The notes below the pieces were generated by a model. The model saw only the letters and a list, made by a program, of their open reading frames with translations, did no database searches and was not told the DNA's origin. Made by a program: the position numbers and the translations under genes. DNA of 14,822 nt from an uncultured Holophagales bacterium (GTDB taxonomy: Bacteria > Acidobacteriota > Thermoanaerobaculia > UBA5066), in contig CALMDF010000275.1 of assembly GCA_937864895.1 (NCBI GenBank), positions 1 to 14,822 on the forward strand, in the 5' to 3' direction. Below are positions 7,721-13,544 of the stretch, in pieces. Position 1 is the stretch's first letter. The number at the start of each line of letters is the position of its first letter.

Positions 7721-8389
7721 TCAGGGCGCGGGCTCGACGCAACGGGCCCCGTCGTGGGCCGGGGCGTTCACCCACGTGGAGACGGGCCACGCGTCCATCC
7801 CGGCGGCGGGAAACGGCGCGAGGCACCGCTCGAGCTCCGCCGGCGAGAGCGCCCCGTCCCGCCGCCAGATCTCCTCGCCCTCCGCGTCCAGGATCACCGG
7901 CATCCGGGCGTGCACGCTGCCGACGAGCTCGTTCGCCCCGGTCGTCACGATGGCGAAGCTCTCGATCGTCCCGGCCCCCGGGGCGCTCCAGCGGTCCCAG
8001 ATCCCGGCGAAAGCGAACGGCGCGCCTGAGGCCAGGCGGAAGAACCAGGGGGTCTTTCCCTTCCCCTCGGCCTTCCACTCGTAGAAGCCGTCCGCCGGCA
8101 CGAGCGCCCGCCGCCTCCTCAGGGCGTCGCGGAAGAGAGGCTTCTCACGGAGACCCTCCGCGCGCGCGTTGATCGGCCGGATCGTCCCCCCCGCCTTTGC
8201 CCAGGAGGGGACGAAGCCCCAGGTCAGGAGGGCGACGGAAGCGCCGCACCCCTCGTCGCGAACGACGGGCGCGGGCGTCGAGGGGGCGACGTTCCAGCGC
8301 GGCGTCCACGCGATCCCCTCGGGGAGGCGGGCTCCGAAGCGGGTCGCCAGGGCGTCGGCCGGGCTCGTCTGGACGTAGCGGCCGCACAC
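7721..8389 (-). CDS. yedK: SRAP-domain abasic-site protein (YedK/HMCES family)
   Basis: The 222-residue protein starts MCGRY, so after removal of Met the catalytic Cys2 becomes the N-terminus, as required for the thiazolidine crosslink that SRAP proteins form with abasic sites in single-stranded DNA. The other active-site elements are present: PRWNVAPS (30-37), INAR with Asn74, DGFYEW with Glu104 and SVHARMPVIL with His160. The length matches E. coli YedK (222). The role is protection of abasic sites in ssDNA at replication forks. The start is GTG 8389, only 4 nt after the stop of the upstream AI-2E gene, with no strong ribosome site, so translation is probably coupled to that gene. There is no lexA or SOS-box-like sequence that I can see. 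Confidence 0.97.
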   Translation of the reverse strand: MCGRYVQTSPADALATRFGARLPEGIAWTPRWNVAPSTPAPVVRDEGCGASVALLTWGFVPSWAKAGGTIRPINARAEGLREKPLFRDALRRRRALVPADGFYEWKAEGKGKTPWFFRLASGAPFAFAGIWDRWSAPGAGTIESFAIVTTGANELVGSVHARMPVILDAEGEEIWRRDGALSPAELERCLAPFPAAGMDAWPVSTWVNAPAHDGARCVEPAP

Positions 8390-8393
8390 GGCG

Positions 8394-9554
8394 TCACCCG
8401 ACCGGCTCTTTGTCGGGGTCCTTCTTCTCGTCGCCGGCCGCCGGCTCGGGCTCGGGGTCCGGCGTCCTCTCCCCGAGGAGCGCCGCCCAGGGGGCGAAGC
8501 GGTCGAACCGCTCGCCGACGACCTTGATCGTGGCGGTCAGCGGGACGGCGAGGATCGCCCCGGGAAGTCCCCAGAGGATCCCCCAGAAGAGGAAGGCGAC
8601 GAGGACGGCGAGGGGGTGGAGCTTCACGCGGCTCCCGACGATGAAAGGCGTCAGGACGTTCCCCTCGAGGAACTGGACGACCGAGTAGAAGAGGACGACC
8701 TTCAGGGCGAGGAACGGCTCGTCGGTGCCGAGAAACGCAACGAAGAGCGCGGGCGTCGTCGAGAGGATCACGCCGACGTAGGGGAGGAGGACGCAGAGCC
8801 CGGCGAGGGGGCCGAGGACGTAGCTGTAGGGAACCTGGAGGATCAGGAGCCCCGCCGTCGTGATGCACGCGGTGATGAGGACGACGAAGAGCTCGCCGAG
8901 GACGTAGCCGGAGAGGACGTGCGCGACGTTCACGGCGAAGTCGGAGGCCGCCCGGCCGCCCTTCCGGCGCAGGATGCGCGTGAGGGCGCCGGCGTACTTC
9001 TCGCGGTCCTTCAGCATGAAGAAGGCGAGCATCGGGATCGCCGCGGTGTAGAGGAAGAGCGCGAAAACCGTCCGCACCTGGAGCACGACCCGGGCGACGG
9101 AGTCGAGCATCCCCTCCTCGAGGCGCACGGCGCGGACTCCCGCCCGCTCTCCTTCCGAGAGGAGGCGGCGGGTCCCTTCCTCGATGCGCGAGAAGAGGCC
9201 GCGCGCGCGGGCGGTCAGGTTCTGGATCTTCCGCTCGTAGTCGGGCCAGTCGCGCGCGAAGGCCTGGGCCTGGTCGAGCGCGTTGACGATGAAGAACGTG
9301 ACGAGCGCGCAGAGGAGGAGGAGGACGAAGAACGCGGCGAGCGCCCGCGGCACCCGGATCTTCTCGAGGAGCTCGACGAACGGGTGGAGGGCGAAGGAGA
9401 GGAACAGCGCGAAGAAGAGGGTGACGAAGAGGACCTTGCCCGCCCAGAGGAGGCCCACGACGGCGGCGGTCGCGAGGACGACGAGCGCGCGCGAACGAAA
9501 AGCCCCGCCGAGTGCGGGGCTCGTTCCGGTCGTGAAGGCGCCGCTGCTGTTCAA
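8394..9554 (-). CDS. AI-2E family (UPF0118) transmembrane transporter
   Basis: The 386-residue membrane protein has the family layout: two helices at about 23-58, one at 71-92, a hydrophilic region (about 95-160), a helix at about 162-181, then helices near 216-240, 245-275, 280-297 and 315-347. The C-terminal signature GNVLTPFIVGSRVKLHPL (298-315) and GLPGAILAVPL (329-339) is typical of the family. Members include E. coli TqsA (AI-2 export) and Na+/H+ antiporters, so the substrate cannot be assigned. The tail (about 364-386) is charged and Pro/Glu/Asp-rich. The chosen start is TTG 9554: no ribosome site is visible, but TAAACT lies 8 nt upstream. No ATG precedes the first helix, so the start is uncertain by up to about 20 codons. 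It overlaps nothing and lies 4 nt from the SRAP gene. Confidence 0.92.
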   Translation of the reverse strand: MNSSGAFTTGTSPALGGAFRSRALVVLATAAVVGLLWAGKVLFVTLFFALFLSFALHPFVELLEKIRVPRALAAFFVLLLLCALVTFFIVNALDQAQAFARDWPDYERKIQNLTARARGLFSRIEEGTRRLLSEGERAGVRAVRLEEGMLDSVARVVLQVRTVFALFLYTAAIPMLAFFMLKDREKYAGALTRILRRKGGRAASDFAVNVAHVLSGYVLGELFVVLITACITTAGLLILQVPYSYVLGPLAGLCVLLPYVGVILSTTPALFVAFLGTDEPFLALKVVLFYSVVQFLEGNVLTPFIVGSRVKLHPLAVLVAFLFWGILWGLPGAILAVPLTATIKVVGERFDRFAPWAALLGERTPDPEPEPAAGDEKKDPDKEPVG

Positions 9555-9562
9555 GCGGGTCC

Positions 9563-9568
9563 AGTTTA
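9563..9568 (-). promoter_or_regulatory. TAAACT -10-like hexamer upstream of the AI-2E gene
   Basis: On the minus strand TAAACT is followed by 8 nt (GGACCCGC) and the TTG at 9554. This is the same spacing as at the ATP-grasp-like gene. It lies just downstream of the hairpin that ends the ompA-like unit, as expected for a new promoter. Confidence 0.38.
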
Positions 9569-9594
9569 GCGCGACGGGGAGAGCCCGGAGACGC

Positions 9595-9621
9595 GAGCGG
9601 CCGGCGAGGAGCCGGCCGCTC
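9595..9621 (-). terminator. 11-bp perfect hairpin downstream of the OmpA-like gene
   Basis: GAGCGGCCGGC (9595-9605) and GCCGGCCGCTC (9611-9621) are perfect inverted repeats around a 5-nt loop. The structure lies 23 nt after the OmpA-like stop codon. The minus-strand sequence after the stem is GCGTCTCCGGGC, with no U-tract. It probably ends or protects the ompA transcript. Confidence 0.6.
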
Positions 9622-9644
9622 TGGAGGACCTCGCCGGGAGGGCG

Positions 9645-10994
9645 CTACGGGAAGGTGACCGTGACGACCGCGCGGCGGTTCCGCGTCGCGTCGTCGCCGG
9701 CCTCGGCGTCACCCTTCGCTTCGACCTGGATCCGGGAGGCGTCGATGCCGTGCCGCTTGACGAGGTAGTCCTTCGCGGCGTCGGCGCGGGCCTGGGCGAG
9801 GGCGGCGTGATCGCCCTTCTCGCCCGGATCGGTGAAGCCCGCGATCGTGCAGGTCGCCGAGAGGTTGTTCTTGAGGCGGAGCGCGACGCCGTCGAGGATC
9901 GCCTTCGCGATGTTCGTCAGGCGGCTCTTCGCGGCGTCGAAGAGGATCTCGTCGGTCGTCGAAGTCTCGGGTCGCGGGGCCGGAGGGGCTTCGACGACCG
10001 GCACCGGCGCGGGCTGGGCGACCGGCGCGGGCGCCGGCGCGGGCTCGACGGGCGGCGGCTCGTGGGGCGACGGGACGGCCTTCGGAGCCTCGACGGCCTT
10101 TGCCGGCTGGGGCATCCAGGAGATCTGGAGGATGCCTCCGATGTTGCTCGGGGAGCTGCCTTCCTTGATCCAGCGGTCGACGTTGGCGCGGACGCCGGCG
10201 CTGGCGACGAGGCCGCTGTCGCCGAGGCCGAGACGCGCGCCGAGAGTGGCGTCGGTGAAGTCGGGCGGCTTCGTGGTGCCGCCGTCGTACATGACCCGGT
10301 CGAGCTCGACGATTCCGCGGAGAACGTTCGGGATGAGCGGGATGCCCAGCCCGGCGGCGAAGCGCATCTCGTTCGCGACGTCGAAGTCCTCGCCGAGGTC
10401 GCCGGTCCAGAGGTAGGAGAACTGGCCGGTGAAGATCCCGTAGGTACCCGAGAAGCCCCACTCCACGTCGGAGCGGTAGGTGGTGTAGGCGTCGGCGTCA
10501 TCCTTGTTCTGGGTCGGGATGTAGATGGCGCCGAAAGCCGCGACCTTCACCTGGTCCTTCGGGTTCAGGATGATCTTCGTCCCGATCCGGAACTTGTCGG
10601 TCTCGTCGTGGTCGACCTCACCGTACCGGTCCCGCCCGTTGATGTTGCCGGCCCAGAGGCGGTCGTCGGCGGAGTAGTTCCGCTGCCCGGCCGAGAACGA
10701 CGCCTCCCAGTTCGGGAGCAGGCCGAACGACATCGTCATCCCGATCTTGTCGTTGCTGTACCGGAGCGGGTCGTCCGGCTGCGGCGCGAGGAACGGAATC
10801 GGTGCGGCCGTCCGGTCCCACATGCTGTAGAAGAGCGAGAACGCGAAGCGCCCCTGCGGGACCGTCTGCGCGTCGTAGACGGTGAAGAGCCCGGTCTCGC
10901 CGGTGAGGCTGGGAGCCACCTGAGCGCTCAGCGGAGATGCCGCGAGAAGAGCCACGGCCAGCGCGAGGAGGAGTCCGGTCCGCATCCGTCGCAT
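9645..10994 (-). CDS. OmpA-like outer-membrane protein with N-terminal beta-barrel
   Basis: The 449-residue protein starts at ATG 10994 with AAGGAG 5 nt upstream (11000-11005). Residues 1-24 are a signal peptide (MRRMR, hydrophobic core, cleavage at LSA-Q). Residues about 30-295 alternate polar and hydrophobic residues with many aromatics (FAFSLFYSMWD, WGFSGTYGIFTGQFSYLW), as in an outer-membrane barrel. A Pro/Ala/Val linker (about 297-346) leads to an OmpA domain (348-449): EILFDAAKSRL, TIAGFTDPGEKGDHAALAQA with Asp389, Arg403 in QARAD, and closing RNRRAVVTV. In the family the Asp and Arg bind the diaminopimelate of peptidoglycan; the usual Asn before the L-x-x-x-RA helix is His396 here. The likely role is anchoring the outer membrane to the cell wall. 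It appears monocistronic: long intergenic region upstream and hairpin downstream. Confidence 0.92.
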   Translation of the reverse strand: MRRMRTGLLLALAVALLAASPLSAQVAPSLTGETGLFTVYDAQTVPQGRFAFSLFYSMWDRTAAPIPFLAPQPDDPLRYSNDKIGMTMSFGLLPNWEASFSAGQRNYSADDRLWAGNINGRDRYGEVDHDETDKFRIGTKIILNPKDQVKVAAFGAIYIPTQNKDDADAYTTYRSDVEWGFSGTYGIFTGQFSYLWTGDLGEDFDVANEMRFAAGLGIPLIPNVLRGIVELDRVMYDGGTTKPPDFTDATLGARLGLGDSGLVASAGVRANVDRWIKEGSSPSNIGGILQISWMPQPAKAVEAPKAVPSPHEPPPVEPAPAPAPVAQPAPVPVVEAPPAPRPETSTTDEILFDAAKSRLTNIAKAILDGVALRLKNNLSATCTIAGFTDPGEKGDHAALAQARADAAKDYLVKRHGIDASRIQVEAKGDAEAGDDATRNRRAVVTVTFP

Positions 10995-11090
10995 CGAGTC
11001 TCCTTATTTCCAGCCGGGGACCGGACGTGTCAACCCCGTTCCGGGGAAGGTGAGGCCACTCCGCGTCCTGGGCTCGGATCAGTTGTCAAG

Positions 11091-11118
11091 AGTCTAGCAG
11101 CACGGATTTTCCCGGCAA
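11091..11118 (-). promoter_or_regulatory. Weak candidate promoter for the OmpA-like gene
   Basis: On the minus strand TGCTAGACT gives an extended -10 (TAGACT at 11096-11091). TTGCCG (11118-11113) lies 16 nt upstream as a possible -35; each hexamer matches 4 of 6. The leader would be about 90 nt. The perfect TTGACA copies nearby have no acceptable -10 at 16-18 nt. Confidence 0.28.
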
Positions 11119-11119
11119 A

Positions 11120-11143
11120 GTCAATTGACCGACAGAATGGTCA
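11120..11143. promoter_or_regulatory. Overlapping palindromes, possible operator
   Basis: GTCAATTGAC (11120-11129) is a perfect 10-bp palindrome. It overlaps a second inverted repeat, TGACC (11126-11130) and GGTCA (11139-11143), with an 8-bp spacer. They sit just upstream of the candidate ompA promoter, where an activator or repressor dimer could bind. The function is inferred from position and symmetry only. Confidence 0.3.
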
Positions 11144-11177
11144 TCAGGAAGCGGGGCGAGCGGGTGAGCCGGGGAGT

Positions 11178-11204
11178 CCGCGGTCGTGAATCCGCGTTCG
11201 TGAA
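11178..11204. repeat. Two 13-bp direct repeats, 14-bp period
   Basis: CCGCGGTCGTGAA (11178-11190) and CCGCGTTCGTGAA (11192-11204) differ at one base. They lie between the OmpA-like and DUF4388 genes. They may be protein-binding sites or a small duplication. Confidence 0.6.
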
Positions 11205-11234
11205 GAGGGAATGCCCCGGGGCGCGGAAGGTCCG

Positions 11235-11256
11235 GGAAAACCGGCCGCGGGTTTCC
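11235..11256 (-). terminator. Weak hairpin after the DUF4388 gene
   Basis: On the minus strand GGAAACC (11256-11250) pairs with GGTTTTCC (11242-11235), with one bulged T and a 7-nt loop, 10 nt after the stop. The stem is short and no U-tract follows. It is the only candidate for the end of the mtaB-yebC-ruvC-DUF4388 transcript. Confidence 0.3.
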
Positions 11257-11266
11257 AGGGATCACT

Positions 11267-12163
11267 TCAGAGCAGCGGGGCCATCTTCTCGCGGAAGGCG
11301 AGGCTCGCTTCGCGCCCGCGAAGGGCCGCCACCGTCTGCTCGAGGCTCCGGATGAGCTCCCGCACGACGTCGAGGCCCCGTCCCTTGTCGACCTCGCCGA
11401 GCGCGGCGCGGTAGAGCCTGTCGATCGCCGGGTCGCCCGGGGCGAGCGCCGCGCTCTCGGCCTCCTGCTTGACCTTCGTGCAGAGGATCTGGAGGCTCCG
11501 GCGTTCGTCGCCGCGGGTGACGGCGTTGAAGACGCCGCTGTGGGTCGTGACGACCGGCCCGGCGGCCGTCGCCGCCGGCGCCGCCACGGCGATCCCGGGG
11601 ACGGAAGCGGGCCTCGCGGCGTCGCCCTTGGCGCGGATCTCGACGAGGTCCGCGGTGACGAGGCCGTAGAGCGTCTTGGCGACGTCGAACGCGGAGATGC
11701 GCGCGGCGCGGGCGATCTCCTCGATGGAACGCCTGCCGTCGGTCCCGGTGACGATGAGCCACTCCATCGGGGTCAGCGTGACGGGCTCGCTGAGCCCCTC
11801 CCGGCAGACGAGCTGCGGCACGGCTTCCGTCGTGGGGATCTTCTTCGAGAGGATCTTCCACTCGTCGCTCCGCCTCGCGGCCTCCATGAGGAGGTTCGTG
11901 TTGGAGCGGGTGATCGTGCGCGACTCGCAGTCGATGCCGGCCGAGAACTGGAACTGGCCCTCGTTCCAGAGCGCGAGGGCGTAGATGGCGTCCTCGCCCT
12001 CCGTGTCGTTCACTTTCGCGTGGGTGATCTGGCCGTTCTGGATGTAGACGGCGCCGCGCTCCGCCCCGCGGGTCAGGGAGAACATTCCCGTCTTGCCCGA
12101 CACGGCGACGAGCTGAACGATGTCCGCTAGGGGGAGTTCTTTAAGGGAGCCTTGGAACGACAT
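11267..12163 (-). CDS. DUF4388 (PATAN-like) domain protein
   Basis: The 298-residue soluble protein has an N-terminal DUF4388 domain (about 2-105): FQGSLKELPLADIVQLVAVS, KTGMFSLTRG, AVYIQNGQITHAKV and the closing ALALWNEGQFQFSAG. The pattern matches family hallmarks (a dllqll helix, ktG.l.l, g.iyf..G.i.hA, al..ll.w..G.F.f). Residues about 125-178 look like a small winged-helix-type unit (LTPMEWLIVTGTDG, IEEIARAARISAFDVAKTLYGL). After an Ala/Pro-rich linker (about 181-205), residues 210-298 are mostly helical and charged. DUF4388/PATAN proteins occur with response regulators and GTPase or motility signalling in Acidobacteriota, Myxococcota and cyanobacteria; here no kinase or receiver domain is fused. 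ATG 12163 has no strong ribosome site. It is the last gene of the operon, 49 bp after ruvC. Confidence 0.87.
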   Translation of the reverse strand: MSFQGSLKELPLADIVQLVAVSGKTGMFSLTRGAERGAVYIQNGQITHAKVNDTEGEDAIYALALWNEGQFQFSAGIDCESRTITRSNTNLLMEAARRSDEWKILSKKIPTTEAVPQLVCREGLSEPVTLTPMEWLIVTGTDGRRSIEEIARAARISAFDVAKTLYGLVTADLVEIRAKGDAARPASVPGIAVAAPAATAAGPVVTTHSGVFNAVTRGDERRSLQILCTKVKQEAESAALAPGDPAIDRLYRAALGEVDKGRGLDVVRELIRSLEQTVAALRGREASLAFREKMAPLL

Positions 12164-12212
12164 CTTCGAGCGTTCTCGCGAGGCGAGACGATAGCACCCG
12201 TTCCACGGTTGC

Positions 12213-12749
12213 TCAACCGGCGACGCGCGGACGAACGCGGGAGGAGCCGGGGGCGGCGGCCGCGGCCCGGCGGCCGGCGGCCGTCCGGAACCCGTGCGTG
12301 AGGGCGGCCGCGGCGGCGTCGGCGGCGTCGAGCGCGAGGCGCGGGCCGCCGGCCGGGGTGCCGAGGAGGGAGTGGACCATCCGCCGGACCTGCTCCTTGT
12401 CGGCCTGGCCCGTCCCGGTGACGGTCTTCTTGATTTCGGCAGGGGTGACCTCGCTCACCGGGATCGACGCGCGGGCGAGCGCGAGGAGGAGGACGCCCCG
12501 GGCCTCGCCGAGGGTGATGAGGCTCTGGGGGTTGACGCCGGAGAACACCTGCTCGACGGCGGCTTCGTCCGGGCGCTCCCGCTCGGCGATCGCGAGGAGG
12601 CCGTCGTGGAGGGCGAGGAGCCGCAGCGCGAACGAGGTGGTCGTCGGGGGCCGGAGGACGCCCGCGGCGACGAGCCGGGGCGGCCCCTCGAACGAGACGA
12701 CGGCCCAGCCGGCGGCGCGGCTCCCCGGGTCGACTCCGAGGATCCTCAC
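12213..12749 (-). CDS. ruvC: Holliday junction resolvase RuvC
   Basis: The 178-residue protein (E. coli 173) has the four acidic catalytic residues: Asp7 in ILGVDPGS, Glu66 in AAVEQVF, and Asp141 and Asp144 in LDAADAAAAAL. Phe69, which stacks on the junction DNA in E. coli, and basic residues in AEIKKTVTGTGQADKEQV (104-121) are conserved. RuvC cuts Holliday junctions as a dimer, normally with the RuvAB branch-migration motor. ruvA and ruvB do not follow here; a DUF4388 gene takes that place. The C-terminus (about 155-178) is an Ala/Arg/Pro-rich extension. The start is GTG 12749, 13 nt after the yebC stop and without a ribosome-binding site, so it probably relies on translational coupling. Confidence 0.95.
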   Translation of the reverse strand: MRILGVDPGSRAAGWAVVSFEGPPRLVAAGVLRPPTTTSFALRLLALHDGLLAIAERERPDEAAVEQVFSGVNPQSLITLGEARGVLLLALARASIPVSEVTPAEIKKTVTGTGQADKEQVRRMVHSLLGTPAGGPRLALDAADAAAAALTHGFRTAAGRRAAAAAPGSSRVRPRVAG

Positions 12750-12762
12750 CGCCGGGCGGGGC

Positions 12763-13506
12763 TCAGGCGTCCTGCAGGTACTGGTCGTCGATGTCGCCGC
12801 TCGACCAGACCTTCTGGACGTCGTCGTTGTCCTCGAGCATGTCGAGGAGCTTGAGGAGAGCCGGCGCCTTGTCGCCCACCGCGACCGTCGTCGAGGGGAC
12901 CATCTGGACCTCGGCGGTCTGCAGGGCGAAGCCCTTCGACTCGAGCTGCGACTTGACGGTCTCGAAAGAGGCGAGGTCGGTGAAGATCTCGAAGACGTCG
13001 GCGTCCTCGGCCTTGAAGTCCTCGGCGCCCGCCTCGAGCGCGGCTTCCATGAGCGCGTCCTCGGCGGCGGCGCTCTTCTCGACGGCGAGGTAGCCCTTCT
13101 TCGAGAACTGGAAGGCGACCGAGCCGGCCGAGCCCATGTTCCCGCCGTACTTCGTCAGGAGGTGGCGGATCTCGGCGGTCGTGCGGTTCTTGTTGTCCGT
13201 CATCGCCTCGATGAGGATGGCGGCGCCGCCCGGGCCGTAGCCCTCGTAGACCACCTCTTCGTAGGTGATCCCCTCGAGCTCGCCCGTGCCGCGCTTGATC
13301 GCCTTGTCTATGTTGTCCGACGGCATCGACGCCTTCTTGGCGGCGAGGACCGCGCTCCTGAGGCGGGGGTTCGACTCGACGACGCCGCCGCCCACCTTGG
13401 CCGACATCGTGATTTCCTTGATCAGCTTCGTGAAGAGCCGGCCGCGCTTGGCGTCGGCAGCGCCCTTCTTGTGCTTGATCGTGCTCCACTTGCTGTGTCC
13501 GGACAT
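12763..13506 (-). CDS. yebC: YebC/TACO1 family protein
   Basis: The 247-residue protein (E. coli YebC 246) begins with the diagnostic [18 protein letters not shown] and continues with [33 protein letters not shown] and [19 protein letters not shown]. The acidic C-terminal region holds [20 protein letters not shown]. YebC proteins were annotated as transcriptional regulators, but TACO1 and several bacterial members affect translation, including relief of ribosome stalling at proline-rich stretches. The kinase and OmpA-like proteins in this window have such stretches, which is consistent but not specific. The start is ATG 13506 with GAGGTG 4 nt upstream (13511-13516). The gene is 38 bp after mtaB and 13 bp before ruvC; yebC-ruvC adjacency is common in bacteria. 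Confidence 0.98.
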   Translation of the reverse strand: MSGHSKWSTIKHKKGAADAKRGRLFTKLIKEITMSAKVGGGVVESNPRLRSAVLAAKKASMPSDNIDKAIKRGTGELEGITYEEVVYEGYGPGGAAILIEAMTDNKNRTTAEIRHLLTKYGGNMGSAGSVAFQFSKKGYLAVEKSAAAEDALMEAALEAGAEDFKAEDADVFEIFTDLASFETVKSQLESKGFALQTAEVQMVPSTTVAVGDKAPALLKLLDMLEDNDDVQKVWSSGDIDDQYLQDA

Positions 13507-13544
13507 GGCTCACCTCGAGGAATGCGGGCCGCTCGGGCCGGGAT

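Larger units (their letters stand above)
10995..11266. other. 272-bp intergenic region upstream of the OmpA-like gene
   Basis: This is the longest non-coding stretch in the window and is less GC-rich around 11080-11145 than its surroundings. It holds the OmpA ribosome site, TTGACA-like hexamers on the minus strand (11033-11028, 11089-11084 and TTGACT at 11124-11119), two short palindromes, a 14-bp-period direct repeat and a hairpin after the DUF4388 gene. None of the open frames in it resembles a protein. Confidence 0.8.

Noticed and set aside
8616..9569. 317-codon acidic open frame opposite the AI-2E gene
   Set aside because: It is Glu/Asp/Arg-rich throughout because it is antisense to membrane-helix codons; no start signal or domain.
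11028..11033. TTGACA near the OmpA start as its main -35
   Set aside because: The best -10 (AATAAG) would need a 19-nt spacer and overlaps the AAGGAG ribosome site, so the transcript would lack it.
9750..11189. 479-codon open frame opposite the OmpA-like gene
   Set aside because: Composition is typical of antisense shadow in GC-rich DNA (Val/Gly/Arg/Asp-rich, no domain), while the minus-strand frame has signal peptide, barrel and OmpA domain.
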